From Deltaproteobacteria bacterium (GTDB lineage: Bacteria; Desulfobacterota; Desulfobacteria; Desulfobacterales; Desulfatirhabdiaceae), in NCBI GenBank assembly GCA_026388755.1, contig JAPLJE010000510.1, positions 1,867-7,787 of the forward strand: DNA of 5,921 nt. The letters run 5' to 3'. The notes under the pieces were generated by a model. That model was not told where the DNA came from, did no database searches, and worked only from the letters and a program-made list of their open reading frames with translations. Of the stretch, positions 1 through 4,821 are shown in pieces. Position 1 is the first letter of the stretch. Each line of letters opens with the position of its first letter. Made by a program: the position numbers and the translations under genes.

Positions 1-860
1 CAATTCTCGAAAGTATTCAGCGCTTTGGCGTGCGATGGCTTCTCGGTGTGCCTGCCCTGTACCGGATGATTCTTGATAATGACCGGCTCGATCAGTATAA
101 ACTCGATTCGCTTCTCTATTGCTTCTGCGGTGGCGATGTGCTTCCCGAGGAGATATATAACCGCTGGGAGACGCATTTCAATATTCCAATCTATCAGGTC
201 TACGGATCCACCGAGGTGGGACACGTTTGCTACAGCCGGATCGACAAGAAGCCGAAACCCGGAACCATCGGTCTTCCCTTGAGAAGCCGGGAATGTATGA
301 TCGTCAACCCGGCGACGCTGGAGCCGGTTTCTTCCGGTGAAAGCGGAGAACTGCTCGTATCTTCACCCTACACCCTTAAAGGCTACTGGAACAAGCCGGA
401 TGAGACCGAACGGACCTGTGTTTCGATCGGCGGTAAAGTCTTTTGCCGCATGGGTGATTTCGTATGTGAAGATGAGGATGGTCAGCTCTATTATGTGGAG
501 CGCAGTGCCGATCTCATCAAGCATAAAGGCTACCGGATATCGGCATCGGAAGTAGAGGCCATACTTCAGGATCATCCCACGGTTATTGGAGCCTGCGTGG
601 TGGGCGTACCCGATGTGCGGGTAGGCGAACGGATAAAGGCCATCGTGGTTCTCAAGGAGGGTGCACGGGGTGTCGGCGGGTCCGACCTGATTAAATGGTG
701 CCGCGAACGCCTGGCATCCTATAAAGTTCCCGCTTATATCGAATTCAGGGACATGCTGCCCAAATCCAAGGTCGGCAAACTGCTGCGCCGGGAGATCCGC
801 GATGAAGAGCGGCGGCGCGTCTCCAAGGGTAAAGATCCGGTGCCTGTAATCCCGGAATAA
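1..860 (+). CDS. AMP-forming acyl-CoA ligase/synthetase, C-terminal part (5' end outside window)
   Basis: Member of the ANL (adenylate-forming) superfamily, which activates a carboxylic acid with ATP to an acyl-AMP and then normally forms the CoA thioester. The reading frame is open to the left edge (complete codons from base 3), so the GTG at 30 is not a real start; residues before it (ESIQRFGVRW, then LLGVPALY) continue the family pattern. Visible motifs in order: CGGDVLPEE, the adenine-binding YGSTE (201-215), GELLVSSPYTLKGYWNKPDET, the ribose-binding Asp in MGD (450-458), the hinge and C-domain start SADLIKHKGYRIS, and the A10 motif PKSKVGK with the catalytic Lys at 777-779. The C-terminal lid domain is complete, with a short charged tail. 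It reads towards the minus-strand iron-sulfur gene and ends 37 bases from that gene's end. The acid substrate cannot be read from this part; a fatty or aromatic acid is plausible. Family assignment is very secure, the exact substrate is not. Confidence 0.95.
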   Translation, partial: ILESIQRFGVRWLLGVPALYRMILDNDRLDQYKLDSLLYCFCGGDVLPEEIYNRWETHFNIPIYQVYGSTEVGHVCYSRIDKKPKPGTIGLPLRSRECMIVNPATLEPVSSGESGELLVSSPYTLKGYWNKPDETERTCVSIGGKVFCRMGDFVCEDEDGQLYYVERSADLIKHKGYRISASEVEAILQDHPTVIGACVVGVPDVRVGERIKAIVVLKEGARGVGGSDLIKWCRERLASYKVPAYIEFRDMLPKSKVGKLLRREIRDEERRRVSKGKDPVPVIPE

Positions 861-897
861 ATGCGCCTGCAGGTTAACTATTTGCTCCCCAAAATGG

Positions 898-2238
898 CTA
901 AGAGGGGAAACACCGGGCAAAGGCCTTCATGAGACTGGGGGATCCCTTGATACGAATTTTTCCCAGGATCAGGGCTGCTACCAGATTTTTTTCCTTGGCC
1001 AGAAATCCGAGCCAGGTGCGGCTGTCAGCGGTCACAAGAAGGTCGGCGGTTCCAACGTGACCAGAGGAGACCTCGATGCTTTTGTTTTTAATGACCACCG
1101 TGCCTTTTAATTCTTCTTCGCCGGTAAAAGTGAAATGGTAAGTGGAATTGATTCCCTCCGATTGTCCCCTTTGAAAAGCGATGGGCAAACTCTCCAGAAA
1201 ACCTCTTGCCGAGTCAGGCCGAAGTCCGTTTCCGATCTTTTTACAATGTTTGTGAGGGAAATGCCTGGCCGTATAGGCCTCGGCATCGGAGCCGGGAACC
1301 ACGTAGATGGTTTCCGCCTTGTCCTGAAAGGGCTTGACCACATCATTCAGGTATTCCTTTCGATTCTCCAGAAAGGGGCCGATGACTTCCTCTCCGGCGG
1401 GACAAACGGCCATGCAGTAGGAAGATTTGTTGCAAATACCATAACTCAAGGACTGCCACATGGACACCGTTTCCGAATCGCTGACTTTTTTCCGGTAATT
1501 CGATACATTCTTGCTTGAGACCATCTTTTCTACCCAATCGATGAATCCGCCCAGGCGATCACGGTAATTGTGGGTCATGCAGGCGGTAAAATTGAAATGA
1601 CCGTCCGGTTCAATGGCCCCGACCGGGCAAACGGAGACGCAGAGCCGGCATTCAACGCAAGGGTTGAAATCAAGCGGTTGATCATAGGCGGTTACTTTCC
1701 TGTCGAGAAGCAAGGTATTCAAAATGACGAAGCTGCCGAATCGGGGATGGATCAGCAGGCGGTGATGGCCCAATTGTCCCAAACCACCGGCAACGGCAAT
1801 CGGTTTATGGGAGATCGCCCACATTTTCCCCGGCCACTTGGCCAGGTTCATGGGAAAACCGCAGGAGGGATTGAGCGCGGCCACGCCATTGTCAAGAAAC
1901 ATTTTGATGATATCGCGGGACACGGAGTTTGTTTTTTCGAAGGTCTGCAGGAACTCCAGATCGGATATATCGCGGGACACACAGCGGATATTTTCAGGGT
2001 GGAGTTTGCAGACAATGCTCATGAGAGTTCTGGTGCGCGGGAAAATCTCCAGAATGTCCTTCCGGTGCTCTTCTATTGCCGGTCGATCGATCTCGACCAA
2101 GGCCACGTCGTCTGCTCCGGCTTCAAGGGCGATGGTTTTCAGCCACTTGGCGTCCAGGTCTGTTCTGGATGTCGATGGCGGGTTGGCTGTTTGCTTTTCC
2201 CGGTAATGCTTGACCGTTGGGTGTTCTTCCAGTTGCAT
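898..2238 (-). CDS. QueG-like 4Fe-4S protein fused to C-terminal SCP2 domain
   Basis: A 446-aa protein, probably cytoplasmic (no signal peptide or membrane segment). Residues about 28-190 resemble the N-terminal core of epoxyqueuosine reductase (QueG) and reductive dehalogenases, including the glycine-rich GGLGQLGHHRLLIHPRFGSF (151-170), which in that family lies near the cobalamin site. Two [4Fe-4S] clusters are predicted from C194-x2-C197-x2-C200-x3-C204P, C220, and C269-x5-C275-x3-C279P, eight cysteines in the order used by QueG. Residues about 362-446 match an SCP2 lipid-binding domain (HFTFTG at 368-373, then the pattern ending in KIRIKGSPSLMKAF). The ATG at 2238 is supported by AGAGGT (2245-2250) six bases upstream. 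It lies 19 bases downstream of the MOSC gene and is probably cotranscribed with it. Members of the family are often annotated simply as 4Fe-4S ferredoxin. A tRNA-modifying QueG role is unlikely given the SCP2 fusion; substrate and cobalamin use are inference. Confidence 0.88.
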   Translation of the reverse strand: MQLEEHPTVKHYREKQTANPPSTSRTDLDAKWLKTIALEAGADDVALVEIDRPAIEEHRKDILEIFPRTRTLMSIVCKLHPENIRCVSRDISDLEFLQTFEKTNSVSRDIIKMFLDNGVAALNPSCGFPMNLAKWPGKMWAISHKPIAVAGGLGQLGHHRLLIHPRFGSFVILNTLLLDRKVTAYDQPLDFNPCVECRLCVSVCPVGAIEPDGHFNFTACMTHNYRDRLGGFIDWVEKMVSSKNVSNYRKKVSDSETVSMWQSLSYGICNKSSYCMAVCPAGEEVIGPFLENRKEYLNDVVKPFQDKAETIYVVPGSDAEAYTARHFPHKHCKKIGNGLRPDSARGFLESLPIAFQRGQSEGINSTYHFTFTGEEELKGTVVIKNKSIEVSSGHVGTADLLVTADSRTWLGFLAKEKNLVAALILGKIRIKGSPSLMKAFARCFPS

Positions 2239-2270
2239 ATCGCGACCTCTGGACTTTTTAAGGGCTCATC
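2200..2270 (-). repeat. imperfect direct repeat, copy 1 (at the intact iron-sulfur gene start)
   Basis: This copy covers the last four codons of the MOSC gene including its stop, the 19-base gap with AGAGGT, and the first thirteen codons of the intact QueG-like/SCP2 gene. It pairs with 3885-3954. Because the shared stretch includes GATGA at the MOSC end, the lost duplicate may once also have had a MOSC gene in front of it, though that part of the match is too short to prove it. Confidence 0.7.
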
Positions 2271-2695
2271 ACAACTTCGATGGCATCACCACAGCAGATT
2301 CTCCCCGGACTCAGGACGCGGGCAAACACGCCTTCCCGCGGCATGATGCAATCACCGGCCTGGTAATAAATGGCACACTTTTTATGGCATTCCTTGCCGA
2401 TTTGCGTAATTTCAACCAACGCCGTTTCCCCCAAACGGACCTGGGTTCCAACGGGTATCTTTACCCAGTCGATTCCGGTGGTGGCGATGTTTTCGGCAAA
2501 ATCCCCGAAGGTGACTTCAAGGCCCTGTTGGCGGGCAGTTTCGATGCTTTCGGATGCCAGAAAACTGATCTGGCGGTGCCACTTCCCGGCATGCGCATCA
2601 CCCTGGATGCCATGATCTTCTGTTAAAAACGCCTCTTGAACCGGCGTTTTGCGGGTCCCTTTTTTCTTGCTGATAGCGATGGATACAATCTTCAT
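2258..2695 (-). CDS. MOSC domain protein, 145 aa
   Basis: A single-domain MOSC (Mo cofactor sulfurase C-terminal) protein, a beta-barrel family that handles sulfur or molybdenum/tungsten cofactors; related versions are fused to MoaB/MogA-type proteins. Visible signatures, numbered from the chosen start: GDAHAGKWHRQIS (32-44), FGDFAENI (64-71), GKECHKKC (100-107, with Cys103 the candidate sulfur carrier) and MPREGVFARV (118-127). The ATG at 2695 is chosen because AAAGGA (2705-2710) sits nine bases upstream and MKIVSIAISKKKG is the usual domain beginning. A longer in-frame start at 2764 would add 23 polar residues and overlap the nuclease gene's stop in ATGA, but it has no evident Shine-Dalgarno. 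The stop lies 19 bases before the iron-sulfur gene, implying one operon. Family is secure; the actual substrate or partner enzyme is not known from this window. Confidence 0.9.
   Translation of the reverse strand: MKIVSIAISKKKGTRKTPVQEAFLTEDHGIQGDAHAGKWHRQISFLASESIETARQQGLEVTFGDFAENIATTGIDWVKIPVGTQVRLGETALVEITQIGKECHKKCAIYYQAGDCIMPREGVFARVLSPGRICCGDAIEVVMSP
2626..2650 (-). terminator. terminator-like hairpin inside the MOSC coding sequence
   Basis: Perfect 8-bp inverted repeat (arms 2626-2633 and 2643-2650, 9-base loop). On the minus strand it reads AAAACGCC, loop, GGCGTTTT followed by T-A-A, giving five consecutive T at the 3' side, the shape of an intrinsic terminator or attenuator. It lies 45-70 bases inside the MOSC gene (codons 16-24), so it may be only a coincidence of coding sequence. 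The stem has just four G-C pairs. Confidence 0.25.
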
Positions 2696-2760
2696 TTTTC
2701 CGTGTCCTTTCAGCAGGCGTACATCATAAGCACCCCCTGATCGGCGGGATTCGCCTTGGT

Positions 2761-3768
2761 TCATGGTTCTATTAATGTTTGCTTGAATGCTTTCAAGAGT
2801 TTTTCTGCCTCCTTTTTGCCAAGATAGGGAATTTTTATGGTTTTCGCCCAGAAGAAATTGTGTCCCAAGATGCTTTTAATTGCCATAGCAGGCATTGACT
2901 TGAAAGCACCTCTTTCTGGTTTTGGGGTCAACCATTCCAAATCGCGATAAAGGGCATCCCGTACATTTGGATCTGATTTGACATCACCCTTAACCCGACC
3001 CGCCGCAACGATGCCTTCATATTTGTGATAAAGAAAAACGATGTCATTCCTGTTGAGACAATGAATGGTCTGTTGTTGGTCACCAAAAGCAGCCACACGA
3101 TTGTTGTCGCACATATACCAAATCGATTCAGGATATTGCTTCCGGCACGTGTCGAAGATAACACCTTTGAAACCCGCCGGGTTCAAGTGGCGATCATAGG
3201 GGATCGAGAAAAATTCGAAGTAATTTTCGTCGCCAATTTTGTAAATCCGATAAGGGATGAAATCCAAAGACAGGCCCTTCGACTTCCAGTAATCAATGTT
3301 GCGGATAAGCTCATCGTCTCCCGCGCAGCCGACAACAATGAGATGCTGTGCCGAGTTAAACGCCGATTTCTCAAGTGGTCGTTCGAGATTGAACTTGTTC
3401 TGATGTTCTTTTTGTAAATTGACGTCCTCCACACCGCTGTATTTTGCCAGTAGCTTTTGGAGGCTATCGAAACTCCAATGTGCTGCCGTCTCGCAGTAGT
3501 GAAGTCCCTGATGAACAGCACTACCTCCTACACCAACGCGTTTCTGGTCGAAAATTACCAGTTCACCTTTCCGGTTTAAGGCGTAAGTGTCAGCCTCGGC
3601 CTTTCTAGACCGGTCTTGGAAAATAGGCATCAATTCGTTCTCGAAGAACACTTCCAATAACTTCTCTGACACCAGGTTCTCCAGATGTTTCCCAGCAAGG
3701 GAGCTATGAAAAGTAACAGGAGTGATAGAATCAAAGATGCCGTTCTTTTGTCCGAGTTTGTAGAGCAT
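2761..3768 (-). CDS. putative PD-(D/E)XK nuclease with C-terminal PUA/EVE-like domain
   Basis: A 335-aa protein I do not recognise by name. The N-terminal part (about 20-110) has the layout of a PD-(D/E)XK nuclease: a helix with GKHLENLVSEKL (Glu30), then EAD (Asp60), then the strand ELVIFDQKR, where Asp74-x-Lys76 would be the E/D-x-K catalytic pair. After a middle region with a hydrophobic strand (QHLIVVGCAG, 141-150), residues about 215-335 contain SIWYMCDNNRVAAFGD, then LNRNDIVFLYHKYEGIVAAGRV, then LEWLTPKP. That resembles EVE/PUA-like folds, which in other proteins read modified bases in DNA. Together this suggests a modification-dependent or other defence nuclease, with hsdR nearby as supporting context. 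The start is backed by AGGAGG (3779-3784), ten bases upstream. A 60-base hand count (3001-3060) gave 25 G+C (42%), against 36 (60%) at 5401-5460 in hsdR, suggesting separate acquisition. The gene is certainly real; both domain calls are by eye and could be wrong. Confidence 0.75.
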   Translation of the reverse strand: MLYKLGQKNGIFDSITPVTFHSSLAGKHLENLVSEKLLEVFFENELMPIFQDRSRKAEADTYALNRKGELVIFDQKRVGVGGSAVHQGLHYCETAAHWSFDSLQKLLAKYSGVEDVNLQKEHQNKFNLERPLEKSAFNSAQHLIVVGCAGDDELIRNIDYWKSKGLSLDFIPYRIYKIGDENYFEFFSIPYDRHLNPAGFKGVIFDTCRKQYPESIWYMCDNNRVAAFGDQQQTIHCLNRNDIVFLYHKYEGIVAAGRVKGDVKSDPNVRDALYRDLEWLTPKPERGAFKSMPAMAIKSILGHNFFWAKTIKIPYLGKKEAEKLLKAFKQTLIEP

Positions 3769-3800
3769 GGCTTAAAATCCTCCTTTAAAGTTGTCAGGGG

Positions 3801-3863
3801 GTCAATCTTTATCTTGATATTTTATGGTTGCTAAAGCGCCTCTTGTGAAGATAAAGATTTGAC
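3801..3863. repeat. imperfect inverted repeat, REP/MITE-like
   Basis: Left arm GTCAATCTTTATCTT (3801-3815) and right arm AAGATAAAGATTTGAC (3848-3863) are reverse complements apart from one extra base in the right arm, separated by a 32-base AT-rich loop. It lies between the nuclease gene's ribosome-binding site and the remnant gene start, exactly where homology to the second gene copy has already ended. The form fits a small palindromic mobile repeat or a fold in the 5' leader of the nuclease mRNA. There is no T-tract, so it is not a convincing intrinsic terminator. Confidence 0.5.
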
Positions 3864-3881
3864 ATTATTTTCCTCCATTTA

Positions 3882-3923
3882 TCAGCGGTAATGCTTTGCC
3901 GTTGGGTGTTCGTCCAATAGCAT
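3882..3923 (-). pseudogene. 13-codon remnant of a second copy of the QueG-like/SCP2 gene start
   Basis: Read on the minus strand, GGAGGT is followed six bases later by ATG and the codons for MLLDEHPTAKHYR, then TGA. The intact gene at 2238 begins MQLEEHPTVKHYR, so 10 of 13 residues and 33 of 39 bases agree. The similarity continues upstream through the ribosome-binding site. After the thirteenth codon homology stops abruptly and the frame ends. The rest of the paralogous gene is missing, so this is best read as a truncated duplicate just downstream of the TauE/SafE gene. It could alternatively be translated as a short leader peptide. Confidence 0.7.
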
Positions 3924-3954
3924 ATCGGTACCTCCGAGCTTTAATGAGTTCATC
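3885..3954 (-). repeat. imperfect direct repeat, copy 2 (leader plus first codons of the iron-sulfur gene)
   Basis: This 70-base segment aligns with 2200-2270 in the same orientation. Within it the 39 coding bases match at 33 positions, and the leader retains a shared GATGA block, a purine-rich ribosome-binding site and CGATATG or its close form. Divergence of this level argues against a fresh insertion duplication and for an older paralogous copy. The two copies bracket the MOSC and nuclease genes. Confidence 0.75.
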
Positions 3955-3958
3955 TATG

Positions 3959-4726
3959 CTAATTCTTTATGAAATAAATTAAAGCAACAATGATGCCGAT
4001 GATGACAACGATCTTTCGCAGGGCGCCCGGCGGGATCCGACCTGCCAATCGGCCTCCTATCGTCCCCCCCACAAGTGAGCCTATGGCCATGATCCCCACG
4101 ACAGGCCATACGATCTGTCCTGAAAACAGGAAGAAGATGGCGGTTGCAATATTGACACTGAATGCCATGGCCTGTTTCAACGCATTAAGCCGGGTTATCG
4201 TATCGTCCAGAATAAGGCCGAGTACAGCCAGCACGATGACACTGAGTCCAGCGCCGAAATACCCGCCATAAATAGCGGCTGGAAACACAGGCAGTATGGC
4301 CCACGCTTCATGAATTTTTGCAGAACCGGTTTGGCCGCCTGTTCGACGTATGAGCCATCCCCGCAATGAATCCTGAACGGCCAGAAGTCCTGACGCAAGC
4401 AGGATCAGATATGGTACCAGCGCACGAAACGTGTGTTCCCCGGTGTTCAACAGCAGGATGCCGCCGGCGATTCCGCCCAGCACGCCCACAGGCAACAGCA
4501 GATATGCGCGACGCTTTTGTCCCCGCAAATCGTTCATCTGCGCAAATGTTGCTCCCAGATATCCTGGACAGAGAGCCACTGTATTGGTAATATTGGCGGC
4601 TACAGCAGGAATGCCTACAGCCGTCAACATCGGAAACGTGATGAGCGTACCGCCGCCGGCAAGCGCATTCACTGCGCCGCCTGCTATGGACGCCAATCCC
4701 ACCAAACAAAATTCTAACCAGCTCAT
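3959..4726 (-). CDS. TauE/SafE family membrane permease (putative sulfite/organosulfonate exporter family)
   Basis: A 255-aa integral inner-membrane protein, full length for the TauE/SafE family, whose characterised members are linked to export of sulfite, sulfoacetate or related anions. About seven to eight hydrophobic segments are visible (roughly 5-27, 40-60, 74-94, 101-118, 141-158, 160-175, 186-205, 207-228, 236-253). The family's two glycine-rich repeats appear as [18 protein letters not shown] (15-32) in the first half and YGGYFGAG (153-160) in the second half. The ATG at 4726 gives the normal N-terminus; the upstream GGA near 4736 is a weak ribosome-binding site, so coupling to upstream translation is possible. 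It follows hsdR by 91 bases and is followed by the remnant gene start 35 bases beyond its stop. Family is secure; substrate cannot be deduced here. Confidence 0.92.
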   Translation of the reverse strand: MSWLEFCLVGLASIAGGAVNALAGGGTLITFPMLTAVGIPAVAANITNTVALCPGYLGATFAQMNDLRGQKRRAYLLLPVGVLGGIAGGILLLNTGEHTFRALVPYLILLASGLLAVQDSLRGWLIRRTGGQTGSAKIHEAWAILPVFPAAIYGGYFGAGLSVIVLAVLGLILDDTITRLNALKQAMAFSVNIATAIFFLFSGQIVWPVVGIMAIGSLVGGTIGGRLAGRIPPGALRKIVVIIGIIVALIYFIKN

Positions 4727-4821
4727 ATTATTTTATTCCAATTCGTTGCGATGACCCCATGAAAAATCAACATGGGGCAATGTAATAAGCTCAGGATCAA
4801 AGCGGACGAATCCTTTCTCAT
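4723..4821 (-). CDS. possible 32-codon ORF bridging hsdR and the permease
   Basis: An ATG at 4821 overlaps the hsdR stop in ATGA, and the frame runs 32 codons to a TGA (4723-4725) that overlaps the permease ATG in a second ATGA. The product begins [20 protein letters not shown] and is hydrophobic in the middle, so a tiny membrane peptide is conceivable. The double overlap would couple translation from hsdR to the permease, whose own ribosome-binding site is weak. No homologue is recognised and the ribosome-binding site (AGGCAG) is poor, so it may be chance. Confidence 0.22.
   Translation of the reverse strand: MRKDSSALILSLLHCPMLIFHGVIATNWNKII
4755..4777. other. stem-loop between hsdR and the permease gene
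   Basis: Perfect 7-bp inverted repeat: CCCCATG (4755-4761), nine-base loop, CATGGGG (4771-4777). It lies in the 91-base gap after hsdR. It is not followed by a T-tract on the minus strand, so it is a poor intrinsic terminator; it might mark an mRNA 3' end by another route, protect the upstream message from decay, or be a palindromic protein-binding site. Confidence 0.4.

Noticed and set aside
861..897. Possible bidirectional terminator between the convergent acyl-CoA ligase and iron-sulfur genes
   Set aside because: Only a five-pair TCCCC/GGGGA match was found (running past 897), with no T-tract; not enough for a call although a terminator would be expected here.
1570..2346. 258-codon open frame on the plus strand
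   Set aside because: It lies almost wholly antisense to the iron-sulfur gene, whose cysteine motifs and SCP2 domain prove the minus strand is coding. The plus-strand product resembles no family.
2210..2626. 138-codon open frame on the plus strand
   Set aside because: Antisense to the MOSC gene, which has clear family motifs; no ribosome-binding site or recognisable domain.
2696..2764. Longer MOSC start at 2764, overlapping the nuclease stop in ATGA
   Set aside because: The extra 23 residues are unlike the family's N-terminus and have no Shine-Dalgarno, while the ATG at 2695 has a good one. Coupled initiation is still possible at a low level.
3859..3864. TTGACA on the plus strand as a promoter -35 box
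   Set aside because: No matching -10 box at 16-18 bases, and it would read antisense into the permease gene. It is part of the inverted repeat arm. No convincing minus-strand promoter for the nuclease gene could be picked either.
3885..3954. Reading the direct repeats as attL/attR of an integrated element
   Set aside because: They are divergent copies of a gene start and leader, not identical core sites, and no integrase gene lies between them.
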